Origin: Brumimicrobium sp035497735
GTDB taxonomy: Bacteria; Bacteroidota; Bacteroidia; Flavobacteriales_D; Crocinitomicaceae
DNA length: 64,000 bases
Direction: 5' to 3'
NCBI GenBank assembly: GCA_035497735.1
Contig: DATJCX010000005.1
Span: 1-64,000 of the forward strand
Positions within the stretch are counted from its first letter, which is position 1. Each line of letters starts with the position of its first letter. The notes under the pieces are model-generated. The model was given only the letters and a program-made list of their open reading frames with translations, was not told where the DNA came from and ran no database searches. The position numbers and the translations under genes are program-made. Shown piece after piece: positions 44,619 to 53,001 of this stretch.

Positions 44619-44738
44619 GATGTTTTTAAATTGAGTGAAATGCTAGGCATTGAAGATTTAAAACGCAACGAGCATACTAAAGTATGTGAGTAAGATTAAA
44701 TCTTCGATAACGACGCAGTTCGCCAATTTTGGAACATC
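44619..44738 (-). repeat. 120-bp palindromic 3'-end element, copy C
   Basis: On the minus strand it begins with the last base of the purL TAG stop (GATGTTCCAAAATTGGCG) and ends CAATTTAAAAACATC. It is 120 bp as in copies A1 and B. Internal sequence changed in a paired way: GAAGATTTAA pairs with TTAAATCTTC, where A1 has GAAGAT/ATCTTC. Confidence 0.8.
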
Positions 44739-46975
44739 TATCCCTCAATCATCTTCTCTAACGCCTTCTCAAACTTACTCCTAACCTCCTGAATAAAACC
44801 ATAATGCTCATCATCAATAACCAGTTTCCCTTGAGTAACGTGCCCCAATAACATAAAGTTCACTCCTGAATTCATCATAAATTCTAGGAAATCATTTTCA
44901 CTGTCTTGATCAACTGTTACTACAACTCTACCAGCGGATTCTCCAAACAAGAAAGCGTCTTCACGAACTATAGAATCTGTTACAATGTCGAAACCTAATC
45001 CTCTTGGCATAGCCATTTCACTTAAAGAAACGAACAAACCTCCATCTGAGCAATCATGCGCTGCATTGATCATTCCTTTTTGGATTAACTTCTTAATAGA
45101 ATCTTGCATTTTGTACTCTTTATCAATATCGAAGTAAGGAGCCGGAGATCCTTTAACGCCATGGTAAGAATAAAGGTATTCTGAACTAGAAATGTCTTCT
45201 TGAATTTCTCCAATTAAGAAGATTAAATCTCCCTTCTGCTTGAAATCTAAAGACATAGTTTTTGTTTTATCCTCGATAATTCCAATCATAGCGATAGTAG
45301 GAGTTGGGAAAACAGGTTCTTCTTTACCTTCTCTTACTGTTTGATTGTAAAATGAAACGTTTCCACCAGTTACAGGAGTTTTAAACTTTAAACATGCTTC
45401 TGTCATACCTTTGATCGCTTCAACAAATTGCCAGTATGATTCTGGATTGTATGGATTACCGAAGTTTAAACAGTTTGAAATTGCACTTGGAATTCCTCCA
45501 GAACAAACGATGTTTCTTGCCGCTTCTGCAACTGCCATTGCCGTTCCTTGATGTGGGTCAGCATGAACATATCTTGAATTGCAATCCAATGTCATTGCTA
45601 AAGCTCGACTCGTTCCTTTAATGTCAACGATACCAGCATCAGCAGGTGAATTTGTTGTCATTGTTGAAACACCAACCGTTGAGTCGTATTGATTATAAAT
45701 CCATTTCTTTGAAGCAATGTTCGGATGTTCAATTAAGAAATTAGCAACTTCTTTTAAATCTTCTGGCTGCTCAATGTCATCAATGTTGAATTTTTTAAAC
45801 TCTTGAAAATAAGCTGGTTCAGAATATTCTCTTTCATAAACTGGAGCACCTCCGCCTAGTACGAGAGAGTCAGCTGGAACATCAGCAACGATTTTATCAT
45901 TGACGAAGTATCGTACTTGTTCGCCTGCTGTTACAACACCGATTTCCTCGGCATGTAAATCCCATTTGTCAAATATATCTTTAACGATTTGTTCTTTTCC
46001 TTTTTCTACAACAACAAGCATGCGTTCTTGTGATTCAGAAAGTAAAATTTCAAATGGAAGCATGTCATCCTGACGCGTTGGAACCTTGTCTAACCAAATG
46101 TCCATACCTACTTTTCCAGCAGCCGACATTTCAGAAGTTGCACAAGTGATTCCGGCAGCACCCATGTCTTGCATTCCGACTACTGCGTCAGTTTCAGCTA
46201 AAGCTAAAGTTGCTTCTAGCAATAGTTTCTCTTGAAAAGGGTCGCCCACCTGAACAGACGGTAAATCTGCCACAGATTCTTCTGAAATATCTTTAGAAGC
46301 AAAAGACGCTCCAGCAATACCATCTTTCCCAGTTGCAGAACCAACAATAAAAACGGGATTACCAACGCCTGAAGCTGTAGCCGAAATCATTTTTGAAGGG
46401 TCCATAATTCCAGCAGAAAAAGCATTAACCAATGGATTGGTATTAAATGAATCATCGAAAAACACCTCTCCTCCAATAGTTGGAATTCCCAAAGCATTTC
46501 CGTAATCTCCAATGCCTTTAGTGATTCCTTTTATCAACCATTTTGTTCTTTCATTTTCTATATTCCCAAAGCGAAGTGAGTTGAGCAAAGCAATTGGACG
46601 AGCACCCATCGTGAAAATGTCGCGATTAATACCTCCAACTCCCGTTGCTGCACCTTGATAGGGCTCGATGGCACTTGGGTGATTGTGGGATTCAATTTTG
46701 AATACACAAGCTAATCCGTCACCTATATCTACCATTCCTGCATTTTCTGCACCTGCCTTGACCAAGATGTTTGGACCTTCTTTAGGAAGTGTCTTTAACC
46801 AGGTAATAGAGTTTTTATAAGAGCAGTGTTCAGACCACATTACGCTGTAAACAGCTGTTTCAGTAAAATTAGGCGTTCTACCTAAGATTTCTTTAACCAT
46901 TTGGAACTCTTCTTGAGTTAAACCCAAATCTAATGCTTCTTCTAAAGTTGCTTCTCTTTCAGTTGTGTTTTTCAT
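44738..46975 (-). CDS. purL: phosphoribosylformylglycinamidine synthase, subunit PurL
   Basis: 745 residues from ATG 46975, giving MKNTTEREATLEEALDLGL; the upstream start at 47008 adds 11 residues. PurL is the ATP-dependent synthetase of purine synthesis step four, and needs PurQ and PurS. Typical motifs: SYKNSITWLK for the early helix, KIESHNHPSAIEPYQGAATGVGG, GAMGAAGI as QDMGAAGITCATSEM, and GGNVSFYNQT, DCSDGGLFVSLSEMA. The small form, without the fused glutaminase, matches the length. Copy C of the repeat overlaps its stop codon. Confidence 0.95.
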   Translation of the reverse strand: MKNTTEREATLEEALDLGLTQEEFQMVKEILGRTPNFTETAVYSVMWSEHCSYKNSITWLKTLPKEGPNILVKAGAENAGMVDIGDGLACVFKIESHNHPSAIEPYQGAATGVGGINRDIFTMGARPIALLNSLRFGNIENERTKWLIKGITKGIGDYGNALGIPTIGGEVFFDDSFNTNPLVNAFSAGIMDPSKMISATASGVGNPVFIVGSATGKDGIAGASFASKDISEESVADLPSVQVGDPFQEKLLLEATLALAETDAVVGMQDMGAAGITCATSEMSAAGKVGMDIWLDKVPTRQDDMLPFEILLSESQERMLVVVEKGKEQIVKDIFDKWDLHAEEIGVVTAGEQVRYFVNDKIVADVPADSLVLGGGAPVYEREYSEPAYFQEFKKFNIDDIEQPEDLKEVANFLIEHPNIASKKWIYNQYDSTVGVSTMTTNSPADAGIVDIKGTSRALAMTLDCNSRYVHADPHQGTAMAVAEAARNIVCSGGIPSAISNCLNFGNPYNPESYWQFVEAIKGMTEACLKFKTPVTGGNVSFYNQTVREGKEEPVFPTPTIAMIGIIEDKTKTMSLDFKQKGDLIFLIGEIQEDISSSEYLYSYHGVKGSPAPYFDIDKEYKMQDSIKKLIQKGMINAAHDCSDGGLFVSLSEMAMPRGLGFDIVTDSIVREDAFLFGESAGRVVVTVDQDSENDFLEFMMNSGVNFMLLGHVTQGKLVIDDEHYGFIQEVRSKFEKALEKMIEG

Positions 46976-47377
46976 AGCTTTAACAATTCTATACACAAAA
47001 TTAATCAATTTGCTGAGGGTTTTGTGCTCCTGTGAAAATTGTTTTACACAAGCAGTTTGTGATTTGATTAAGGCGGTCTCTATTCGATTATGCTAACCTG
47101 AGTTCGATTATATAATTGAGTTTCATATTTCAATAAATAAGTAAGATACGAAGTTTTTTTGCACATAACTCTAATAGCTAGTGATATGAATCCAAGAGAA
47201 GAATCGAACTAAGTTACTATGTTTTTGTTATATGAAAAGTAAATAGCTCCAGAATGCTGAAACATTTTTGTTGTTAAATGAGTATAAACATAAAATTACA
47301 ACACTAAAAAAATAAATCTATTTACTAGCTTTTGTTTTTAATAATACTTATTTTTCCATTGTATAAAACTATAAACC
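46976..47377. other. purL upstream region, no gene seen
   Basis: 400 bp of A/T-rich DNA between divergent purL and the 47378 gene. On the minus strand CAAAATTA (46996-47003) reads TAATTTTG, a candidate purL -7 element. TTCGATTAT occurs twice with a 20-bp period (47083 and 47103), which might be an operator, but nothing else supports this. No ORF or riboswitch is visible. Confidence 0.5.
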
Positions 47378-47665
47378 ATGCAAGAAACTAAAGAATTAAA
47401 ACCCGTTCTTATTGAAAAAGAGTTGATTCCAACGCTTAAATTCAATAATAAGGACCTTGTTCGTCAACAAGAGGGTTTAGCTGTAAAATTAATGGAGGCA
47501 ACTAAATTGGGAAACCTTCACCACGGTAAAGTGGCCATTATATTTGAAGATGATGAAGGTGTAAAGAAGGTAGAAACTACGATTTGGAGTACTGGAACCG
47601 ACTATATTTGTTTAAAAGGTGGCGTATGGCTGCCAATTAATAGAATTCATAGGGTTGTTTTTTAG
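47378..47665 (+). CDS. conserved small hypothetical protein
   Basis: 95 residues, cytoplasmic. An N-terminal helical half (KELKPVLIEKELIPTLKF) is followed by a beta-rich part, HHGKVAIIFEDDEGVKKVETTIWSTGTDYICLKGGVWLPINRIHRV, which looks like a small barrel. Such proteins occur widely in Flavobacteriales without a known role. It has its own terminator at 47751. Confidence 0.8.
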   Translation: MQETKELKPVLIEKELIPTLKFNNKDLVRQQEGLAVKLMEATKLGNLHHGKVAIIFEDDEGVKKVETTIWSTGTDYICLKGGVWLPINRIHRVVF

Positions 47666-47750
47666 ATGGTTATACTTTATCTAAGTTAGGAATACAAGAA
47701 TATTGTAACATATCTAACATAAAGATTCAAACAGAATGTTTAAATTTGAG

Positions 47751-47777
47751 GTGCGGTTTTAATTAATCGCACTTTTT
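47751..47777 (+). terminator. terminator after the 47378 gene
   Basis: GTGCG, 12-base loop, CGCAC, then TTTTTG. A short but GC-rich stem followed by a T run, 86 bp downstream of the stop codon. Confidence 0.6.
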
Positions 47778-47891
47778 GTTTTTAGTTAAAAAAGACAAAG
47801 TCGTCTATTTGTAAGAACAATTATTAGTTAAAAGATGTTTGTAGTTTAATGTTTAATGACAGACTAAGAAAATAAAGAAAGTCAATTCAAA

Positions 47892-50006
47892 ATGAAGAAA
47901 TTATCAAGTTTATTATTCGTATTTTTTATTAGCTTCATTGGATATTCCCAAATGATAATGCCAGAGGATATTGTCGATTGGAAGTTTTCAGTGAAACAAA
48001 ACGGCTGTGAAGCTACCATTATTGCTGATTTAAACATCAAAGACGGATGGAGTATCAATGCCATTCATTTAGATAAAGAGAGTTTTGGTTTTGCCTCTAT
48101 TTTTGAAATAGATAAATCTCCTAATTATACGCTTGTAGGAAAGCCAACAGAAACAAAACCTACCAACGAATTTAGTCCAGCAATTGGCGAAGTTCTTGAT
48201 TTTCACGTTGGAAAAAAGATTCAGTTTAAACAAAAAATAAAAGTAAGTTCTGAAAAGGACTTTGTTTTGTCTTTTAACTTTGGGTATCAACCGTGTGATT
48301 CAGTTCAATGTCTATTTCCCTTTGAAGATACTTTTACTGTTAAAGTTAAAGGATGTAAGGAAACACTAGCCACGCAAGAAAAAGGTGATACTCCAGTTGC
48401 TTCAGATAACAATGACGCAAGTGACGAAGGTTCTGCAATAGAAGAGGAAGAAGAGGAAGTTGAGGAACAAGCAGTGCTTACTCCTGAAGAAGGTTTGGAT
48501 GAAATGGCTGAGACTTTAGATCAAGCGCCTATTGAAAAAGATATTAAAAGTCACTCTCTTTGGTGGATTTTCGCCTTGTCATTTGGTAGTGGTTTAATCG
48601 CTTTGGTTACGCCTTGCGTGTTCCCGATGATTCCAATGACTGTAAGTTACTTTACGAAAACGAGTAAATCAAAAGCAGCAGGAATTGCAAACGCTGTTAA
48701 ATATGGTGTTTCTATTATTGTTATCTATATCGTTTTAGGAACCATGGTTACTTGGATATTCGGTGCGGAATCACTAAATAATATGTCAACAGACCCTGTT
48801 TTCAACATTGTATTCTTCTTCTTATTGGTTATTTTCGCCGTTTCATTTATGGGGGCTTTTGAAATCGCATTGCCTTCATCATGGGCGAATAAAGCTGACT
48901 CAAAGGCTGATAAAGGTGGTTTCATTGGAATTTTCTTTATGGCATTAGCATTGGCACTGGTTTCATTCTCATGTACTGGACCTATCGTTGGTGTATTGCT
49001 TGTTCAGGCAGCAACTGAAGGTGGAATTGCACCATTCATTGGAATGTTCGGTTTTTCTTTAGCATTGGCATTGCCATTTGCATTGTTTGCAGCTTTCCCA
49101 GGTTGGATGAATACGCTACCAAAGTCAGGAGGTTGGTTAAACTCTGTGAAAGTGGTGTTGGGATTGTTAGAATTAGCATTGGCGTTTAAATTCTTATCGA
49201 ATGCGGACTTGGCTTTACAAACTCACTTCCTAGAAAGAGAATTGTTTATCGCTATTTGGATCGCAATTTTCTTAGTACTTGCATTGTACTTGTTTGGTAA
49301 AATTAGATTGCCGAATGATAGCCCAATTGAGAAGTTGTCAGTAGGTAGAACTTTGTTTGGAACGCTGGTTTTAGTGTTTGTTTTCTACTTGATTCCAGGA
49401 ATGTGGGGTGCACCATTAAAGATTATTGCAGCTTTCCCACCACCAATGAGTTATAGTGAGGCTCCATTAGGTGTTGGTTACACAGGTGGAGGTGCAACAA
49501 GCTTTACCGGAAAATCTGATGATGTTTATATTGAAGGTACGTTCTTAGGACCGCAAAATATTATGGTGTTCCACGATTATGATTTGGCATTAGCGCATGC
49601 AAATAAAATAGGAAAACCATTGATGGTTGATTTTACAGGACACAACTGTGTAAACTGTCGTAAGATGGAACAAAGTGTTTGGGGTGAACCAGGAATTATC
49701 GATATTTTAAGAGATAGTGTGGTAATCGCTTCTTTACACGTTGATGAGCGCGTAATGCTTCCAAAAGAGGAGCAAGGCGAAGGTACATTCCCGAATGGAA
49801 GAGTGAAAAAGATAAGAACTTATGGTGATAAGTGGACTTTTAAGCAAGTTTTCGAATACGAAGTAACTGCTCAGCCATATTATATCTTCCAAAATGGAAC
49901 TGGAAAAGACCTTTCAAATGGTCCAGCAGACTACCAAAACCACCGTAGTGCAAAAGCATTTAGAGCATGGTTGGAAGCTGGTTTGAAAGCTTATAGAGAA
50001 GGATAA
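47892..50006 (+). CDS. DsbD-like thiol:disulfide interchange protein
   Basis: 704 residues. DsbD moves electrons from cytoplasmic thioredoxin to the periplasm. Three parts are visible: a signal peptide and N-terminal domain with a likely Cys pair (PCDSVQC, about residues 138-143); an acidic linker; a membrane domain with about eight segments carrying the paired cysteines in LVTPCVFPMIPMTV and FSCTGPIVG; and a C-terminal thioredoxin-like domain with GHNCVNCRKME. The membrane domain is CcdA-like. A large inserted loop of about 50 residues precedes the thioredoxin domain. Likely supports disulfide reduction or cytochrome c maturation outside the inner membrane. Confidence 0.93.
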   Translation: MKKLSSLLFVFFISFIGYSQMIMPEDIVDWKFSVKQNGCEATIIADLNIKDGWSINAIHLDKESFGFASIFEIDKSPNYTLVGKPTETKPTNEFSPAIGEVLDFHVGKKIQFKQKIKVSSEKDFVLSFNFGYQPCDSVQCLFPFEDTFTVKVKGCKETLATQEKGDTPVASDNNDASDEGSAIEEEEEEVEEQAVLTPEEGLDEMAETLDQAPIEKDIKSHSLWWIFALSFGSGLIALVTPCVFPMIPMTVSYFTKTSKSKAAGIANAVKYGVSIIVIYIVLGTMVTWIFGAESLNNMSTDPVFNIVFFFLLVIFAVSFMGAFEIALPSSWANKADSKADKGGFIGIFFMALALALVSFSCTGPIVGVLLVQAATEGGIAPFIGMFGFSLALALPFALFAAFPGWMNTLPKSGGWLNSVKVVLGLLELALAFKFLSNADLALQTHFLERELFIAIWIAIFLVLALYLFGKIRLPNDSPIEKLSVGRTLFGTLVLVFVFYLIPGMWGAPLKIIAAFPPPMSYSEAPLGVGYTGGGATSFTGKSDDVYIEGTFLGPQNIMVFHDYDLALAHANKIGKPLMVDFTGHNCVNCRKMEQSVWGEPGIIDILRDSVVIASLHVDERVMLPKEEQGEGTFPNGRVKKIRTYGDKWTFKQVFEYEVTAQPYYIFQNGTGKDLSNGPADYQNHRSAKAFRAWLEAGLKAYREG

Positions 50007-50072
50007 TAGATTTGAACTTAGCATTATTGAATAATAGCTATCTCAAAAAGTAAAGATTTGAGTAAAAGTATC

Positions 50073-50156
50073 GGATGTCTCAAAAGTGGGGAAAGTTAAT
50101 TCAGATGAAATTTGAGTTAACAAATAGTTCTCCAATTTTGAGACATCCTTTTTTTT
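50073..50156 (+). terminator. terminator after the DsbD-like gene, GATGTCTC arms
   Basis: GGATGTCTCAAAAGTGG pairs with CCAATTTTGAGACATCC around a 40-base inner part, followed by eight or nine T. Its arms are a variant of those in the 120-bp elements (GATGTTTC), so it is a shortened member or a relative. Located 66 bp after the stop codon. Confidence 0.8.
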
Positions 50157-50262
50157 TGGATTTATTCGCTCCATTTTTCATAAAATCGAGTACTATTAAC
50201 ACATTGTGCAAAAATTCCGATAAGTTTCATTGAATTCTCTTAGTACATACTCCTTAAAGTAT

Positions 50263-50270
50263 TATTTTTG
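50263..50270 (+). promoter_or_regulatory. putative carA promoter -7 element
   Basis: TATTTTTG 16 bp before the carA ATG at 50287, matching TAnnTTTG. No good upstream TTTG within 20 bp. The short leader supports the chosen start. Confidence 0.5.
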
Positions 50271-50286
50271 TCAAAACAATTTAACA

Positions 50287-51390
50287 ATGGACCAAAAAGC
50301 AAAAGCAGTTTTAGTATTAGAAGATGGAACAGTATTTCATGGTACTGCAATCGGTAAAAAAGGAAAGTCTAAGGGAGAGTTAGTATTTAACACCAGTATG
50401 GCTGGATATCAAGAGATTTTTACAGACCCATCATACCACGGACAAATTATTGTTATGTCAACAAGCCACGTAGGAAACTATGGTGTAACTTCTAATGATG
50501 CCGAATCTGACGTAATCCGTTGTGAAGGTATTGTTGTAAAGAAATTCTCTGAGGTGACTTCACGTAAATTAGCGGAAGCTTCTTTGCAAGAATTGATGGA
50601 GCATTCAAATAAAGCTGGAATTTCTGATATTGATACAAGAGAATTGGTTCGCCACTTGAGAGACAATGGTTCAATGAATGGTGTAATCTCTTCAGAAGAT
50701 AATTTCGATATCGAGGAATTGTTAAAAGAAGCAAAAGCACTTCCGTCAATGGTTGGACAAGAGATTTCTAGTAAACTTTCAACAAAAGAGATTTTGAATT
50801 TCCCTTCTACAACTGAAGAATCAACATATAAAATAGCACTAATAGACTACGGTGCGGTAGTGAAATTAGCTTCTTATTTGAATACATTAAGTTGCGACGT
50901 TACTATTTATCCTATGGATACACCTTTAGCAAAGATGCTAGAAGGGAATCCTGATGGATTTGTATTGTCAAATGGTCCTGGAGATGCTTCTACGATGACC
51001 TCTTCAATTGAACTTGTAAAAGAAATGATTGCTACCGACCTTCCTGTTTTTGGAATTAATATGGGGTATCAATTATTGGCTTTAAGTCAAGGACTGAAGA
51101 TTGAAAAGATGGTACATGGACATAGAGGAAGTAATCATCCAGTTATTAATCACCTATTAGGTAAAGCAGAAATTACTTCTCAAAATCATGGCTTTGTTGT
51201 GACAAGAGAAAGTGCGGAAGCAAATAAGGATGTTGTTATTACACATTCACACTTAAATGACAATACGGTTGCTGGAATTGCACTTAAAGGTAAAAAAGCA
51301 TTCGGTGTTCAGTATCATCCGGAGCCAACTGCTGGTCCACATGATTCTATTTATCTATTTAATCAATTTATCGAATATTTAAAGAAATAA
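50287..51390 (+). CDS. carA: carbamoyl-phosphate synthase small subunit with altered glutaminase site
   Basis: 367 residues from ATG 50287 (MDQKAKAVLVLEDGT). The other in-frame ATG at 50230 would add 19 unlikely residues and lies upstream of the promoter element. CarA normally hydrolyses glutamine and passes ammonia to CarB. The N-terminal domain is normal (GAIG-like EDGTVFHGTAIG, YQEIFTDPSYHGQIIVMST, GISDIDTRELVRHLRD). In the glutaminase domain the expected GICLGHQ reads GINMGYQ: the nucleophile is Asn258 and His is Tyr261. The His344-Pro-Glu346 part of the triad is intact (VQYHPEPTAGPHDS), as is FVLSNGPGD. The enzyme may therefore depend on free ammonia. carB is not seen in the window. Confidence 0.93.
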   Translation: MDQKAKAVLVLEDGTVFHGTAIGKKGKSKGELVFNTSMAGYQEIFTDPSYHGQIIVMSTSHVGNYGVTSNDAESDVIRCEGIVVKKFSEVTSRKLAEASLQELMEHSNKAGISDIDTRELVRHLRDNGSMNGVISSEDNFDIEELLKEAKALPSMVGQEISSKLSTKEILNFPSTTEESTYKIALIDYGAVVKLASYLNTLSCDVTIYPMDTPLAKMLEGNPDGFVLSNGPGDASTMTSSIELVKEMIATDLPVFGINMGYQLLALSQGLKIEKMVHGHRGSNHPVINHLLGKAEITSQNHGFVVTRESAEANKDVVITHSHLNDNTVAGIALKGKKAFGVQYHPEPTAGPHDSIYLFNQFIEYLKK

Positions 51391-51464
51391 TAAACAAGGT
51401 GTTTTAGACACGTCAAGTGTTCTTAATATAAAGAATTTAATTTTTAACTTAAAAATCGGTTAAC

Positions 51465-52757
51465 ATGAGTTACATTTCAAGCGTTCACGCAAGACAAGTT
51501 TTGGATTCAAGAGGTAATCCTACAGTTGAAGTTGATGTTTATACAGTAAGTGGTGCAATGGGAAGGGCTGCAGTTCCTTCGGGTGCTTCAACAGGAGCCT
51601 ACGAAGCTGTGGAATTACGCGATGGAGACAAGTCTCGCTACCTTGGAAAAGGTGTTGAGAAAGCAATTCAAAATGTTAACACTATCATCAATGAAGCTTT
51701 GCAAGGGGCTTATGTTCTAGATCAAAAAGCGATCGACCTTCAATTATTGAAGTTGGATGGTACTGAGAATAAATCACGTTTAGGAGCGAATGCAATTTTA
51801 GGAGTTTCTTTGGCTGTGGCTAAAGCGGCAGCTGCTGAATTAGGAATTTCTTTATTCAAATATATCGGTGGAGTTGGTGCTGTTACAATGCCTATTCCTA
51901 TGATGAATATCTTAAATGGTGGTGAACACGCTGATAACAAGATCGATATTCAAGAATTTATGGTGATGCCATTGGGCGCTAAGTCATTCTCTGAAGCATT
52001 AAGAATAGGAGTGGAGATTTTCCACCAATTAAAGAAGGTACTACAAGAAAAAGGATATTCGACAAATGTTGGAGATGAGGGAGGTTTTGCGCCTAACCTT
52101 GGTTCAAACGAAGAAGCAATTGAATTCGTTTTAGAAGCGATTAAACAAGCTGGTTACAAACCAGGTGAAGATGTTTGGATCGCACTCGACGCTGCTAGTT
52201 CAGAGTTTTACGATAGAGAAAATAAGAAATATATTTTCGAATCTACTGGAGAAGAAAAAACTTCTGCTGAAATGGTAAGTTACTGGAAAGAATGGTCTGA
52301 AAAATACCCGATTATTTCTATCGAAGACGGTTTAGACGAAGACGACTGGGAAGGATGGAAAGCGTTGACAGAAGCAATTGGAGATAAGGTTCAATTAGTA
52401 GGGGATGATTTGTTTGTTACAAATACCAAAAGATTAGCGCGAGGAATTGAAGAAAATACGGCTAATTCAATCTTAGTGAAAGTGAACCAAATCGGAACGT
52501 TAACAGAAACAATTGAGGCAGTTCAAATGGCAACAAGAAATGGATATACTTCGGTTATGAGTCATAGAAGTGGTGAAACTGAAGATTATACGATTGCTGA
52601 TTTGGCTGTTGCATTGAATTGTGGGCAAATCAAAACTGGTTCAGCTTCAAGAAGTGATAGAATGGCAAAATACAATCAATTATTAAGAATTGAAGAAGAG
52701 TTAGGAGAAACAGCTTATTTCCCTGGTCTCGACTTTTCTTTTTTGAAAAATAAATAG
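51465..52757 (+). CDS. eno: enolase
   Basis: 430 residues, the usual length. Converts 2-phosphoglycerate to phosphoenolpyruvate in glycolysis. Signature parts: VLDSRGNPTVEVDV, VPSGASTGAYEAVELRD, LLKLDGTENKSRLGANAILGVSLAVAKA, PMMNILNGGEHADNKIDIQEFM, GDEGGFAPNL, ISIEDGLDEDDW and VGDDLFVTNTKRL, and SHRSGETEDYTIADLAVA. All metal ligands and the catalytic lysine region are present. Lies 74 bp after carA without a terminator, so possibly cotranscribed, and is followed by a 120-bp repeat element. Confidence 0.98.
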   Translation: MSYISSVHARQVLDSRGNPTVEVDVYTVSGAMGRAAVPSGASTGAYEAVELRDGDKSRYLGKGVEKAIQNVNTIINEALQGAYVLDQKAIDLQLLKLDGTENKSRLGANAILGVSLAVAKAAAAELGISLFKYIGGVGAVTMPIPMMNILNGGEHADNKIDIQEFMVMPLGAKSFSEALRIGVEIFHQLKKVLQEKGYSTNVGDEGGFAPNLGSNEEAIEFVLEAIKQAGYKPGEDVWIALDAASSEFYDRENKKYIFESTGEEKTSAEMVSYWKEWSEKYPIISIEDGLDEDDWEGWKALTEAIGDKVQLVGDDLFVTNTKRLARGIEENTANSILVKVNQIGTLTETIEAVQMATRNGYTSVMSHRSGETEDYTIADLAVALNCGQIKTGSASRSDRMAKYNQLLRIEEELGETAYFPGLDFSFLKNK

Positions 52758-52808
52758 TTGTTAGTTATATATTCTGTCTTAAAAGTTTAGTTTTATGACA
52801 GATGATAG

Positions 52809-52928
52809 GATGTTTCAAAAGTGACGGCGTTGCAAGACGCTGAAAGTGAGGATAAGAAAAATACACTAAGGTGTGTGGTCAAGTTCGAAGCTTTTAGGAA
52901 TGCAAGAGTTCTCCAGTTTTGAAACATC
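52809..52928 (+). repeat. 120-bp palindromic 3'-end element, copy D (diverged)
   Basis: Exactly 120 bp (GATGTTTCAAAAGTGACGG ... CCAGTTTTGAAACATC), aligning without gaps to the reverse complement of copy A1. The central palindrome has paired changes: A1 ATACT/AGTAT became ACACT/GGTGT, keeping the pairing. TCCTTTTTTG follows, so it also works as a terminator of eno 52 bp after its stop. Confidence 0.8.
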
Positions 52929-53001
52929 CTTTTTTGTTAAATAAGGCAACCTATAAGCACTACACACGTTTATTCTTTAAACGTTGGTAAAATTTAGACT
53001 C

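Noticed and set aside
47083..47111. Direct repeat TTCGATTAT with 20-bp period upstream of purL
   Set aside because: Only nine bases in A/T-rich DNA with no further support, so it is recorded but not called an operator.
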